A stretch of DNA of 64,000 bases from Lunatimonas sp. (GCF_020832325.1 NZ_JAFIEU010000019.1:91402-155401); one strand, 5' to 3'. Positions 1-9,602 are shown, counted from the stretch's first letter. Notes: a model not told the origin generated them from the sequence alone. Numbers and translations: made by a program.

Positions 1-1
1 G

Positions 2-142
2 TTTAACCAACTGTTTTATCGCTTATCCAACGGCAATGAAATCGGTATCGGGTATCGATGGAACTATAGCTCCCTCGAAAATACCCACAGGTCACAGCGC
101 TCAGGGGGACATTATTTCATCCAATTAAATTTTCAACTATGA
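2..142 (+). CDS. C-terminal end of an outer-membrane beta-barrel protein (partial)
   Basis: An open frame enters from the left edge and ends at a TGA at 140-142. The last 46 residues alternate polar and hydrophobic residues and finish ...HYFIQLNFQL, which looks like the final strand of an outer-membrane barrel. Its stop overlaps the start of the next gene in an ATGA, so the two are probably translationally coupled. The protein family cannot be named from this short tail. Confidence 0.5.
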   Translation, partial: FNQLFYRLSNGNEIGIGYRWNYSSLENTHRSQRSGGHYFIQLNFQL

Positions 143-1140
143 AGAAGGATCGTTTCTGGATAACTGCCCTGGCGCTACTTGTCTTCGGATGTGAGGCAAT
201 CATCGCCCCCGATCGACCGGATGCAAATCCAAATGCGGTATTTGAGCATTTATGGACAGATATCCACCACCGGTATAGCTTCTTTGAGGAAAAACAAATT
301 GACTGGCAGGCTAAAAAAGACCAATACCGGTCCTTGATTAGCGAAGATATGGATCAATATGAACTCTTTGAGGTATTGGGTGACCTATTGGCAGAGTTGG
401 AAGATGGACACGTAAATCTACAAAGCACCTTCAATCGGTCCCGAAACTGGAGTTGGTACGAGGATTACCCGTTATTTTACGACGAGCAGCTAATCTTCGA
501 ACGTTATTTGAAGACAGATTACCGCATCATCGGCCCTTTGCTGGCGCAGACCGTGCAAAACACGCTCTATGTCAACTGTCGCTCCTTTGAGCGCACCCTG
601 ACCGCGCAGCACATGGACGAAATTATCCGGCTGATGCAGTTCCACGATGGACTGATCGTCGATGTGCGGAGTAATGGAGGAGGGAACCTGCTAAATGCCC
701 TTCAGATTGCTTCCCGACTCACGGAAGAGGAATTAATCTATGCCAGACAACGTTTTAAAACCGGTCCGGGCCGGTCCGATTTTACCCCATGGGCACCCAT
801 GCGGATCGTTCCGCGGTCCGGAGAAAAGTACCTCGGCAAGGTAGCGGTGCTGACCAATAGAAGATCCTACAGCAGTACCACTTTTTTTGCCCAGATGATG
901 CGGGTCCTACCCCAAGCCCGCTTATTTGGTGATCAAACCGGGGGCGGGGGAGGTACACCGGCTTATGCGGAGTTACCAAATGGCTGGACTTACCGTTTTT
1001 CAGGAAGTCAGACGATTGACTTGGATGGCGCTCAGCTGGAGTTTGGGGTGCCGGTAGATCAACTGCTGACACACCCCATGGATCACACGCCCGGATCAGA
1101 CGCCTTTATCGAGGCAGCGATCCGCTGGTTGGGCGAGTAG
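139..1140 (+). CDS. S41-family (tail-specific) peptidase, lipoprotein
   Basis: The 333-residue product starts with a lipoprotein signal (hydrophobic stretch, then VFGCEA with Cys18), so it should be anchored to a membrane facing the periplasm. Residues about 170-310 carry the S41 core: LIVDVRSNGGG, then a nucleophile region NRRSYSSTTFF (Ser245 or Ser246 the likely catalytic serine), then GDQTGGGGG. There is no obvious PDZ domain, as in many short Bacteroidota S41 lipoproteins. It overlaps the preceding barrel gene by 4 bp (ATGA). The substrate is unknown. The family call is firm, the exact nucleophile is inferred. Confidence 0.85.
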   Translation: MKKDRFWITALALLVFGCEAIIAPDRPDANPNAVFEHLWTDIHHRYSFFEEKQIDWQAKKDQYRSLISEDMDQYELFEVLGDLLAELEDGHVNLQSTFNRSRNWSWYEDYPLFYDEQLIFERYLKTDYRIIGPLLAQTVQNTLYVNCRSFERTLTAQHMDEIIRLMQFHDGLIVDVRSNGGGNLLNALQIASRLTEEELIYARQRFKTGPGRSDFTPWAPMRIVPRSGEKYLGKVAVLTNRRSYSSTTFFAQMMRVLPQARLFGDQTGGGGGTPAYAELPNGWTYRFSGSQTIDLDGAQLEFGVPVDQLLTHPMDHTPGSDAFIEAAIRWLGE

Positions 1141-1162
1141 GCGCGGTTGGCCCGTACCCCGA

Positions 1163-2866
1163 TCAGTCGGCCTGGTAAACCGTTTTTCCACCTACCACGG
1201 TCATGACCACCCGAGTATTCAGGATTTCGTTTTCCGGGATTTCCAGGATATTTTGGTCAAAAACGGTGAAGTCCGCCGCTTTGCCTACCTCGATGGATCC
1301 TTTGAAGTCCTCTTCAAATTCCGCATAGGCTGCGTCCAGCGTGTAGGACCTCAAAGCCTGTTCCCGAGTCATTTTTTGGTCTGGCTCATATCCTCCGTCG
1401 GGCTGCATTTTGAGTGTTTTGCGGGTTACAGAGGCATAGAAGGAGGGGATGGGGTCCAAGGGCTCTACGGGGGCATCTGTGCCGTTAGAGATGACTGCTC
1501 CGGAAGCCAGCAGCTTTTGCCATACGTAGGCACCGTCTTTGATCCGTTTCGCACCCAGCCTACCAATTGCCCAAGGCCGGTCTGAACTTAGGTGTATGGC
1601 CTGAATAGCGGCAATAACGCCTAATTCCCCAAAACGCCCAATGTCATCGGGGTGGAGGTGCTGTGCATGTTCTATACGGAACCGGTGGTCGGTGACCTCC
1701 GGGTGCTTGGCAAAAGCCGCCTCGTATTGATCCAATACCTCTCGGTTGGTACGATCTCCGATGGCATGGGAGCAGATCTGAAATCCATACTGAAGTCCCT
1801 GTTCTGCCATTTCGCCTACCAAGGCGATGGGCATGGTTTCGTGCCCCCGATGTCCGGCCTTGTCGGAATAATCTTCCAATAGCCAGGCTCCCCATGGGCC
1901 TAAGGCACCGTCCATGTTGAGTTTGATCGACCGCACAGTTACCATATGGTCCGGGTCTATCAATGGTCCTTTTTGTAGCCAGGTGTCAATTAATTCCGGC
2001 TGACGACCGCTAAGCATGACGTACATCCGAGATGTCAGCCGACCTTCCTCCTTGAATTTCTGCAATAAATCGATGACTTCCTGCCCACTGCCGGCATCGT
2101 GAAAGGAGGTGATCCCTTTTTCTGCAAGCTCCTGAAGTGCCAGTTCCAAGGCTTTTTCTGCGCGTTCGGGAGTATCCTTTGGAATGAGTCGGCTAACAAG
2201 GCCAGATGCCCGCTCCACCAAGACGCCGGTGGGATTACCCAGTTCGTCGCGGATGATCTCCCCACCCACCACTTCTTGCGGGATATTTTCCCCGCCCAAA
2301 GTGGCTATACCCGCCAATTCCATGGCTTTTTGGTTGACGAAGGAGGCATGGCCGGAAGCATGGGCCAGATATACAGGGTTGTTTGGTGTGGCTGCGCTCA
2401 GTGCATCGTGGATCTGAAAGCCCTTTACGGCGTCTTTGGGCAGTTCTATCCACTTATCCTGATGCCAGCCCCGTCCCGTGATCCACTCACCCGGTTCTGC
2501 GCTCCGTGCAGCTTCGGCTACCTTGGCGACCAGCTCCTCGTAGGTAGCTACATACATCAGGTCAATCTCCAGTTTATTGTATCCGATACCCATCAGGTGC
2601 GCGTGGGACTCGATAAAGCCGGGGGTTAAGGTTTTTCCCTGTAGATCAACGGATTCTGTCTTTTCTCCCACGTAGGCTTGTATTTCCGCGCTGGTACCGA
2701 CGGCCAATATTTTACCGTCTGCGACGGCCACTGCTTCAGCCGTAGGTTGCATGTCATTTACGGTGTAAACAAGGCCGTTGAAATAGACCGTTTCGGCTGT
2801 TTGTTTGGTTTGCCTACAGGAAAAAAGCAGTAAAATTGTAGTGGCTAGCAGAAGTGCTTTTTGCAT
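1163..2866 (-). CDS. YtcJ-like metal-dependent amidohydrolase, lipoprotein
   Basis: This is an amidohydrolase_3 (YtcJ/NfdA-type) enzyme that should hydrolyse amide or imide bonds using bound metal. It has the N-terminal composite-domain signature NGLVYTVND, the metal-binding FIESHAHL, later His motifs SHAIGDR and IEHAQHL, and the C-terminal GTDAPVEPLDP. I start it at the ATG at 2866 because the peptide then begins with a clean lipoprotein signal ending LLFSCRQ; an upstream ATG at 2905 would add 13 residues before the signal. The length (567 aa) is normal for the family. It converges on the S41 gene with a 22-bp gap. The substrate cannot be predicted. Confidence 0.88.
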   Translation of the reverse strand: MQKALLLATTILLLFSCRQTKQTAETVYFNGLVYTVNDMQPTAEAVAVADGKILAVGTSAEIQAYVGEKTESVDLQGKTLTPGFIESHAHLMGIGYNKLEIDLMYVATYEELVAKVAEAARSAEPGEWITGRGWHQDKWIELPKDAVKGFQIHDALSAATPNNPVYLAHASGHASFVNQKAMELAGIATLGGENIPQEVVGGEIIRDELGNPTGVLVERASGLVSRLIPKDTPERAEKALELALQELAEKGITSFHDAGSGQEVIDLLQKFKEEGRLTSRMYVMLSGRQPELIDTWLQKGPLIDPDHMVTVRSIKLNMDGALGPWGAWLLEDYSDKAGHRGHETMPIALVGEMAEQGLQYGFQICSHAIGDRTNREVLDQYEAAFAKHPEVTDHRFRIEHAQHLHPDDIGRFGELGVIAAIQAIHLSSDRPWAIGRLGAKRIKDGAYVWQKLLASGAVISNGTDAPVEPLDPIPSFYASVTRKTLKMQPDGGYEPDQKMTREQALRSYTLDAAYAEFEEDFKGSIEVGKAADFTVFDQNILEIPENEILNTRVVMTVVGGKTVYQAD

Positions 2867-3016
2867 ATGGTAGTGAGTCATACCTAGGTTGGATTTCAAG
2901 GGCAAATCTAGCTAATTTCACACGTATATCTCAAATCTAGGGCTATTCTATTGAAGTTGGACAAATTGAAAGACATTTTACCTCTGGGAAAAAACTGCAC
3001 GATATAGGATTTTCGT

Positions 3017-3595
3017 TTAGACAATACTTCCGGTACATCGATTCTGAGGTTCTCCGATTTGCAGGCGGAGCATTTTTTGAAGGTGGCTTCTTGCTCGGCT
3101 CAACTGTGACTTGGAAGTGTTTTCACTGATGTGAAGTTTTTGGGCAATTTCCTGATGGGAAAAACCCTCTATCGCATACAGGTTAAAGACTGACCGGTAG
3201 CCGCTGGGAAGTCGATCTATCAATTTCATCAGATCTTCGACTGCTAATTCATCCGAGGGTTGGCTTTGAACGGGATCGCTGCCAATGCCTTCCAGACCAA
3301 TTTCTCGGTACAGGTTCTTCTCCTTTTCCAAATACATCAGGCACTCGTTTACCATGATGCGGCGAATCCATCCTCCAAAATTCCCCGAACCTTTGAACTG
3401 ATGGATGCGATCAAACACCTTCATGAAGCCGATGATCAACACATCTTCGGCAGCGGCTGTATCTTTTACATATCTCAGGCAAACGGCAAACATTTTGGCG
3501 GAAAACCTTTCATAGACAGCCTTTTGCATAGCAGGGTTATTTTCTAGACATCCCAAGTACAAATCTGAGTCGGTTAGTTGTGTTACTTTTGGCAT
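3017..3595 (-). CDS. ECF-type RNA polymerase sigma factor
   Basis: The 192-residue protein has sigma region 2 (about residues 20-90, with FGGWIRRIMVNECLMYL) and region 4 (about 125-180, LPSGYRSVFNLYAIEGFSHQEIAQKLHISENTSKSQLSRAR split as a helix-turn-helix). It redirects RNA polymerase to a set of promoters. No FecR-type or zinc-finger anti-sigma factor sits next to it, so it is an orphan ECF sigma like many in this phylum. It is divergent from the SDR gene at 3781, and the shared 185-bp region holds a TCACA-N6-AGTGG site. Confidence 0.9.
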   Translation of the reverse strand: MPKVTQLTDSDLYLGCLENNPAMQKAVYERFSAKMFAVCLRYVKDTAAAEDVLIIGFMKVFDRIHQFKGSGNFGGWIRRIMVNECLMYLEKEKNLYREIGLEGIGSDPVQSQPSDELAVEDLMKLIDRLPSGYRSVFNLYAIEGFSHQEIAQKLHISENTSKSQLSRARSHLQKMLRLQIGEPQNRCTGSIV

Positions 3596-3684
3596 TGCTT
3601 TTTAGTTTGTTGGTATAAAAATTAAATGGCTTATTGCTCAATTATTTACACTCCAAAATTGGCAATTTAAAAGGCTACAGGAAA

Positions 3685-3700
3685 TCACATGTTTGAGTGG
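3685..3700. promoter_or_regulatory. Candidate operator TCACA-N6-AGTGG
   Basis: This partial palindrome lies between the divergent ECF sigma and SDR genes. With its flanks (3682-3702) it matches 19 of 21 bases of a site at 9514-9534 upstream of the sensor kinase. A third site of the same layout is at 13052-13067. The binding protein is unknown. Confidence 0.4.
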
Positions 3701-3780
3701 TATTTTCTAAATTAGCGCAACGGCCGCTACGTTTTTTCCATCTTAGGACTATCTAGGAAACATGCTAAACACACCATTAT

Positions 3781-4590
3781 ATGGAAGGAAGATTAAAGGA
3801 GAAAATCGCATTGATCACAGGTGCTGCAAGAGGCATCGGAGAGGCCACCGCCCGGCTTTTTCATCAAGAGGGGGCCACTGTGATCATTACAGATATTTTG
3901 GAACAGCAGGGTAGGGCCCTGGCGACGGAGTTGGGTGAAAGGGCGTTTTTCTGTCCGTTAAACGTGAAACACGAAGGGGAATGGAAGCTTGTCTCCGAGA
4001 AAATCACACTGGAATTTGGTGGCTTGCACGTGTTGGTAAACAATGCAGGGATTACCGGTTTTTTGGAAACCACCGGACCGCACGATGTGGAGGAGGTAGA
4101 TTACATCTCTTGGAAGGAAGTAATGGACGTCAATTTGAATGGCACCATGTTGGGATGCAAATACGGTATCCGCTGGATGAAGCGCAAGGGAGGCGGTAGT
4201 ATCATTAACATATCTTCCCGAAGCGGATTGGTCGGTATTCCCGGTGCAGCAGCGTATGCGGCGAGCAAAGCCGCTATTCGCAACCACACCAAATCGGTGG
4301 CCCTTCATTGTGCTGAAAAAGGCTATCGGATACGCTGCAATTCCATCCACCCCGCTGCAATTCTAACCCCCATGTGGGATGCCATGTTGGGTGAAGGAGA
4401 GATGCGGGAGTCTGTTATTCGATCCGTGGAACAGGGCATTCCCCTTGGGAAGTTTGGATCCCCCAAGGATGTGGCCTATGCGGCACTTTATTTGGCCTCG
4501 GAGGAATCCGCCTACATTACAGGGATAGAACTGAATGTAGATGGAGGCATCCTCGCTGGTGCAGAGGCAAGGCCGGACAGGGAAGCCTAA
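3781..4590 (+). CDS. Short-chain dehydrogenase/reductase (SDR, classical)
   Basis: The 269-residue protein is a classical NAD(P)-dependent SDR. It has the cofactor motif TGAARGIGEA near residues 15-24, NNAG near residue 88, the catalytic Ser in ISSRSG, YAASK as the Tyr-x3-Lys pair, and the C-terminal NVDGG. Asp38 in the ITDILE stretch after beta-2 suggests a preference for NAD(H), which is an inference. It resembles cyclopentanol or sugar-alcohol dehydrogenases in length. It stands alone, converging on apbE with a 36-bp gap. Confidence 0.9.
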   Translation: MEGRLKEKIALITGAARGIGEATARLFHQEGATVIITDILEQQGRALATELGERAFFCPLNVKHEGEWKLVSEKITLEFGGLHVLVNNAGITGFLETTGPHDVEEVDYISWKEVMDVNLNGTMLGCKYGIRWMKRKGGGSIINISSRSGLVGIPGAAAYAASKAAIRNHTKSVALHCAEKGYRIRCNSIHPAAILTPMWDAMLGEGEMRESVIRSVEQGIPLGKFGSPKDVAYAALYLASEESAYITGIELNVDGGILAGAEARPDREA

Positions 4591-4626
4591 GCTACACAGA
4601 GGTTGTAGTCTGACATCTGGAGGCTG

Positions 4627-5643
4627 TTAGTTACTATCCACCAATTCAAAACCTTTCGATCGCCAGGTTCGTAGGTTTCCGGCCTCATTGTATACGATCA
4701 TTCCTTCCAGGTCTGGGTCTGAGGTGATCAGGTGCTGGGACTCCTCCAAGCTGAGGATCATGCAGATGGTCGCCAAGGCATCCGCCTGCGTGCAGGTGGG
4801 TGCCTTGATGTGGGCGGATAATATCTTGTTGTCAATGGGTTTTCCGGTGCGGGGGTCGAGCAGGTGGGAGTGTTTGAAGCCCTTTTCGTCGACATAGAAC
4901 CTTTCGAAGTTGCCACTGCTGCTGTATGCCATGTTGGTGAGCTTGGTCTCTTTGATCATGGTTTTGGATGCTTCTACACCTTCGGGGTTGATGATTACGA
5001 GTCGGTGATCCTTTTTTCCCGGGCTTTTTCCGTAAGATATGGCGTCCGTGCCGAATTCAATTTGAAAATTCCGCACTCCGTGACCCAGTAAAAAATCTGC
5101 TAGGTGGTCTATCAGGTATCCCTTGTCGATGTAGCTTAGGTTGATCATCACGCCCTCCTTTTTGGCCTGTGCATATTCCCGGGTGATCTCCACGTTTTCA
5201 GGCTGGCAAAGGGCTATTAATTCGGCAATTCGTTCATCTGTCATCAGCCGTTTATTTGAGAAATCCTGTCCCCACGCTGTAATCAGGGGAAGGATAAAGT
5301 GGTTCACAGCTCCTTGATAGGCATCTGAGTAGCGCTGGGATTCCATCAAGGCCTCATACAGGAGGGGGGATCTGAACGCTACAAATCCATTTCGGTTGAA
5401 CAGTGAGATTTCGGCATCGGTCCTTTGGTAATTGAGTGTTTGGTCGAAGGTTAGGATGATCGAGTCTAGACTACTTTCCAGTACAGCGTCACCCAGGTAG
5501 GAAAGGGAATAAAAGACACCTAGGGCCCGGCCCTCCATAAAGAAAAAGGTTCCAGATTCACGGGAAGACCTTTGCCAGGCTATTGCCGCAGAGATTGCAA
5601 CTCCCAAGACCAAAATGCCCCATCTTTTCATTTTAGCTGTCAT
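4627..5643 (-). CDS. apbE: FAD:protein FMN transferase (ApbE family)
   Basis: ApbE enzymes attach FMN to a Ser/Thr of flavoproteins such as NqrB/C and RnfG using FAD and Mg2+. The protein has an N-terminal hydrophobic signal/anchor (residues about 8-24). The family motifs follow: YIDKGYLIDHLADFL (equivalent to the usual GGIAKGYAVD), the SSGNFERF segment, SHLLDPRTGKPID, and ADALATICMIL with the metal-binding Asp and Thr. The first glycines of the GGIAKG motif are changed to SYIDKG and the usual NAGGD is EFGTD, so it is a divergent member and activity is not assured. A second ATG at 5631 is an alternative start. Confidence 0.82.
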   Translation of the reverse strand: MTAKMKRWGILVLGVAISAAIAWQRSSRESGTFFFMEGRALGVFYSLSYLGDAVLESSLDSIILTFDQTLNYQRTDAEISLFNRNGFVAFRSPLLYEALMESQRYSDAYQGAVNHFILPLITAWGQDFSNKRLMTDERIAELIALCQPENVEITREYAQAKKEGVMINLSYIDKGYLIDHLADFLLGHGVRNFQIEFGTDAISYGKSPGKKDHRLVIINPEGVEASKTMIKETKLTNMAYSSSGNFERFYVDEKGFKHSHLLDPRTGKPIDNKILSAHIKAPTCTQADALATICMILSLEESQHLITSDPDLEGMIVYNEAGNLRTWRSKGFELVDSN

Positions 5644-5689
5644 GGATACGTTTTTTTTTCTATTTGATCTATTTTACAGCACACGCTGG

Positions 5690-6322
5690 CTAAACGATCC
5701 GATCTCTGAATGCTTTGGCGACCGCCTCTGACTTCGAGTTGACATGCAGCTTGTCGTATATTTTTTTGATGTGGCTCCGCACGGTATCCATGGCTATGAA
5801 CATTTCGGAGGCGATCAATTTATACGAGTATCCCTTGACAAGAAGTTGCAACACCTGCTTTTCCCTCTCCGAGAGATTGTAATCGTGCTCCGAGGGGATA
5901 TTGATTTGGGAAAACATTTTCAAGACCTGAGCAGCAACAGATGCAGTCATAGGCGCACCACCGGTAGCAGCTTCTTGAATGTATTCCAAAAGCTTGGCAG
6001 GCGGAGTTTTCTTTAGCAGGTAGCCGTTGGCACCGTTTTGCAGGGATTCGAAGATATTTTTGTTGTCGTCAAAGACCGTTAGCATCAATATACTTACATC
6101 GGTGTTGACTTGACGGATGATTTTTAGCCCTTCGATACCGTTTACCAGAGGCATATCGATGTCCATCAAGATGACATCCGGTTTGTAGGCGCCTACTTCA
6201 TAAGCGATGTTGGAGCAGTTTTTGAAGCTTCCTACTACCTGAAATCCTTCGCTGCCGTCGATTAACATGGTCAAGCCTTCTCTTAGCTGCGTATTGTCCT
6301 CGTAGATCATTACTTTTATCAT
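5690..6322 (-). CDS. NarL/LuxR-type response regulator
   Basis: The 210-residue protein has an N-terminal receiver domain (acidic YEDN, phospho-acceptor Asp54 in LMDIDMP, Lys in LLKKTP) and a C-terminal LuxR helix-turn-helix (LSEREKQVLQLLVKGYS, then MFIAMDTVRSHIKKIYDKL). I use the ATG at 6322, where the receiver begins at once; a start at 6343 would add seven residues. It lies 130 bp downstream of the sensor kinase on the same strand and is almost certainly its partner. Confidence 0.92.
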   Translation of the reverse strand: MIKVMIYEDNTQLREGLTMLIDGSEGFQVVGSFKNCSNIAYEVGAYKPDVILMDIDMPLVNGIEGLKIIRQVNTDVSILMLTVFDDNKNIFESLQNGANGYLLKKTPPAKLLEYIQEAATGGAPMTASVAAQVLKMFSQINIPSEHDYNLSEREKQVLQLLVKGYSYKLIASEMFIAMDTVRSHIKKIYDKLHVNSKSEAVAKAFRDRIV

Positions 6323-6451
6323 GGCAGTCGCATTTTTTAACAAATTTATTCCGCAGGTCAGGCTAAATCAATCACACAATGGGGTGGTATTTGGCATCAC
6401 CAAGATTCTACCAGGGCTGTGCTTATGCTTTCTTTCCCACGATGGTTCACC

Positions 6452-9400
6452 TTATACAGCTATGGTCAATACTACTTCGGTACCCTCGCCTTTTTTGCTG
6501 CTGATTTTTAGTTCTCCGCCCATTGTTTGAGCTCTTTTTTTCATGTTGCTCAGGCCGTTTCCAGATTCCGCTTTTTCCACGTCAAATCCTTGGCCGTAAT
6601 CTATGATGCACACGTGTAGTTTATCTTTTTTTAGAGAAAACTGTATGTAGGCTTTGGGACTTTTGGAATACTTTACCAGATTGTTTACGGATTCCTTGAA
6701 AATCAGAAAAAGGTCCCGGCGGGCATCCATCGGTAGCTTTACCTTAAACACTTCATCGGCTACCTCCATGTGATAGTCAATGTCTTTGGCTTCCAAGGCC
6801 TGATTGGCAAACTCCCGCATCCGAGCAATTATCCGGTCCATGCTGTCGTTTTGGGGCTTGATGCTCCAGACAATGTCGTCCATCGCCTCCATCATGCGCT
6901 GGCAATTTTCGGTGATTTTGGAAATATATTCACTTGCCTTTACAGGGTCGGTTTGGATCTTTGTTTTGGCCATGCTGCTCAGAATATTAATCGTGCTTAG
7001 AGTGGAACCCATGTCGTCATGGAGGTCCCTGGCGACGCGGTTTCTAACTTTGACCACCGCCAAAATTCGATTGATATGCAGGCGGTACATGATGGACAGC
7101 GTGAAAAGCACCAAGGTGACGATCAGCAGCCGGAACCACCAAGATTCGTGAAAGGGAGGCGTAATTCGGAAGAAAAAGGAGCCAATGGTGGAGGACATGC
7201 CTTCCTCGTTTTCACTGCGGTATTCCAAGGTGTAATCTCCTGGGGGTAAAAGAGAATATACCGCCATACTGGACTGCCCACTGAATTGCCAGTCTTCGTC
7301 AATGCCGGACAGCCGATGAAAATACTTGAGCTTATCCTGATTGGTGAAGGTCAGCGTGCTGAAGTAGAAGGTGAAGGCGTTTTGATCGTGCGCAAAGGTT
7401 CGCTTGGATGCTGAGTTCAGCGAATCCACAAATAGAAAATGGTCAAAAAGCTTGATATTGGTCAGGGAAGGCCGGTCGGGTTTGATGGAACTGTTAAATT
7501 GACTAGGGTTGAAGCTTACCAACGAGTGATAGCCTGTAAAGATAATTCTACCGTCCTTTGTCAGCGTACCTCCGTATCCGTCGAGTTCCAGTGGGCCGAA
7601 TCCATCTTTTTTGCCAAAGTGGGTAAAGGAGTGTTGGAAGTAATTGTACCTGCAAATACCATTAGGGGTGTATATCCAAAGGAATCCATCTCTGTCTGCC
7701 TGCATGTGAAGAATATCGTTGCTAATCAGGCCTTCGGAATAGGAGAGTATCCGGTTTTCACCGGAATTTGCGTTGTAGGCATTGAGAAGGTCATAGCCGA
7801 AAAAGAAAATACTGTCGTTCAATTGCAGCATTTTTTCCTGCTTATTGGACGATAATATTTGGTCATCGAGGTGCCGGATGATATCGCCATTGTTACCGTC
7901 GAGTACAAAAACCCCATTGTTTGAGGTGCATACCCACACCCGGTTTTCCTGATCCACGACGTGGGCAAAAGAAAAACCGTCAAACTCTCTTATCAATTCA
8001 AAAGAGCTGTTTTCGAGCGGTAGCCCCGCCCTGTATCGGATCAGGTCACCTCGCTGGGTGGTAAACCAAATATTATCTGCTTTGTCCTGTGAAATACTTC
8101 GTATGGTGGAATTTCTGAAGACAGGCAGTTTCAGATTTTGGAGTTGTTTTGTATCCGGATCCACCAGTTGCAGGATACCCATTTGTGCACCTACCCAAAC
8201 CAGCCCTGTATTTCGCTCCTGCATCATACACCAAGGCTGTTGGTATTCCTTTAGGCTGGGAGTGTCGCGGTATAGGTTTGGTTCCTGGATTTCATGCATT
8301 TCCTGGTCCAAGAATAAGAGTCCCCGTCCCCAACTGGCAATCCAATACTCTATTCGGGAAGATTTCTTTGGGTGAATTTCGCCGATAGCCAAAAAGAGGT
8401 GTCTCGGTTCCCCCTCGTTAAATACCCGATAGGTAATTTCCGGCGCATAGTTGGCGTTGTGGTAGATGCCTTCATCGGTTGCGATCCAGATACCTCCTTC
8501 TTTGTCTTCGTATAAATGGTACACCTCCGAAAAGCTGAGTGATTCCATTTGGTAGGGTGCAAAAGCAGCGCTTTCTTCGTTAAAGTTGAACAACGTATTG
8601 ACGCCGTAATACCAACACTCGCCTAAAGTTGTCTCCAATAAAGCCACCGTTTCCCGGTATTGTCCGCTGGGGTTGTGATTCAATGCTTCGGATCCGGAGT
8701 GAGTAGTACGGGTTAGCTCGTCGTAAGCTAGGAAGTGTTGATCGGGGTTCCAGTACACCACCCGGTGGATCCGTTTGTTGTCGATGTGAACGTGGGACAC
8801 CCTTCGGATGGTTTCATCGTTTAGGTACGGCAGGAGTAGGGGATTGTATTCCTGGTGATACGTCTCGTCGTTTTTTGGATCATATACTGCAATTCCCTGT
8901 TCGCAGCCTATCCAGTAATACCCCGTTTTGGCATCTTCGAAAATGGAGTTGGGCTCATAGCCGGTAGGAAGCGTTATGGGTAGTTTGTCTTGCGTAAATA
9001 CGTTGCGTAAGGAGTCGTAAACCAGCAGCTTGTTTCTTCTCAGCAAGACATAGATATTTCCCTTTTCATCCATCCACAGCTTTTCTCCTTTAAACCTTAC
9101 TTCTTTGTGTTCAAATGGAACCGCCTCAAAGCTTCTGTTTGCAGGGTTGTAAATACCGTACGAATCTCCATAGCGGATCCACATCCGCCCTTTCTTGTCT
9201 TCCAAGATCTGTCTAACAGGCTGCGCGGGTAGTTTTTGCGGCTTTTCGATGCCGAATGACAAAAAATAATTGCCATCGAAGCGCTGTAGACCATTGGAGG
9301 TTCCGATCCATAGGTAACCTTTTTTGTCTTGCCAGACTGCATATACGTTATTGGATGCCAAACCATCTTCAACGGTAATTCGATTGAAAAACCGGAGGGG

Positions 9401-9460
9401 ATTGGCCGCTGATGCCAGCACCAGCCAAAAATAGAGGCAGAGCGCAGTTATTGACTTCAT
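6452..9460 (-). CDS. Propeller (Reg_prop/Y_Y_Y) sensor histidine kinase
   Basis: The periplasmic half is a run of Reg_prop propeller blades (for example DKKGYLWIGTSNGLQRFDG, then KEGGIWIATDEGI), followed by a Y_Y_Y domain, one membrane helix (WWFRLLIVTLVLFTLSIMY) and a cytoplasmic HisKA_3/HATPase module. The phospho-acceptor His is in RDLHDDMG (about residue 814), the N-box in FKESVNNLV, and ATP-lid glycines in DYGQGFD and GNGLSNM. The start at 9460 gives a signal peptide (MKSITALCLYFWLVLASAA). The sensor half resembles that of Bacteroides hybrid two-component polysaccharide sensors, but the regulator here is a separate protein. A TCACA-N6-TGTGG site lies 57-72 bp upstream. It may sense a glycan fragment, but its link to the locus at 15.8-61.3 kb is only inference. 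Confidence 0.92.
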   Translation of the reverse strand: MKSITALCLYFWLVLASAANPLRFFNRITVEDGLASNNVYAVWQDKKGYLWIGTSNGLQRFDGNYFLSFGIEKPQKLPAQPVRQILEDKKGRMWIRYGDSYGIYNPANRSFEAVPFEHKEVRFKGEKLWMDEKGNIYVLLRRNKLLVYDSLRNVFTQDKLPITLPTGYEPNSIFEDAKTGYYWIGCEQGIAVYDPKNDETYHQEYNPLLLPYLNDETIRRVSHVHIDNKRIHRVVYWNPDQHFLAYDELTRTTHSGSEALNHNPSGQYRETVALLETTLGECWYYGVNTLFNFNEESAAFAPYQMESLSFSEVYHLYEDKEGGIWIATDEGIYHNANYAPEITYRVFNEGEPRHLFLAIGEIHPKKSSRIEYWIASWGRGLLFLDQEMHEIQEPNLYRDTPSLKEYQQPWCMMQERNTGLVWVGAQMGILQLVDPDTKQLQNLKLPVFRNSTIRSISQDKADNIWFTTQRGDLIRYRAGLPLENSSFELIREFDGFSFAHVVDQENRVWVCTSNNGVFVLDGNNGDIIRHLDDQILSSNKQEKMLQLNDSIFFFGYDLLNAYNANSGENRILSYSEGLISNDILHMQADRDGFLWIYTPNGICRYNYFQHSFTHFGKKDGFGPLELDGYGGTLTKDGRIIFTGYHSLVSFNPSQFNSSIKPDRPSLTNIKLFDHFLFVDSLNSASKRTFAHDQNAFTFYFSTLTFTNQDKLKYFHRLSGIDEDWQFSGQSSMAVYSLLPPGDYTLEYRSENEEGMSSTIGSFFFRITPPFHESWWFRLLIVTLVLFTLSIMYRLHINRILAVVKVRNRVARDLHDDMGSTLSTINILSSMAKTKIQTDPVKASEYISKITENCQRMMEAMDDIVWSIKPQNDSMDRIIARMREFANQALEAKDIDYHMEVADEVFKVKLPMDARRDLFLIFKESVNNLVKYSKSPKAYIQFSLKKDKLHVCIIDYGQGFDVEKAESGNGLSNMKKRAQTMGGELKISSKKGEGTEVVLTIAV

Positions 9461-9516
9461 TTTACAGCCTAAAAATACAACTTGGAGGGAGAAATATTTC
9501 GTAATGTTAACCAAAA

Positions 9517-9532
9517 TCACATGTTTATGTGG
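9517..9532. promoter_or_regulatory. Candidate operator TCACA-N6-TGTGG
   Basis: The near-palindrome sits about 60 bp upstream of the sensor kinase start, on the kinase's promoter side. Its flanks match 19 of 21 bases of the site at 3682-3702. It could be bound by a regulator such as the neighbouring LuxR-type protein (autoregulation), but this is inference. Confidence 0.42.
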
Positions 9533-9556
9533 TAACCTACGGATACATCTACCAAT

Positions 9557-9585
9557 AAAAAGGCCGCCTTGTATCAAGGCGGCCT
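9557..9585 (-). terminator. Rho-independent terminator after the 9603-10724 lipoprotein gene
   Basis: A perfect 10-bp GC-rich stem (AGGCCGCCTT / AAGGCGGCCT) with a 5-base loop is followed on the minus strand by TTTT. It lies 18 bp past the stop of the lipoprotein gene and isolates it from the kinase downstream. Confidence 0.85.
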
Positions 9586-9602
9586 GGGTGATAAACGTAG
9601 AA

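Noticed and set aside
6804..7151. Open frames on the + strand inside the sensor kinase gene
   Set aside because: They lie fully inside a well-supported gene on the other strand, have no family motif and reflect its codon composition.
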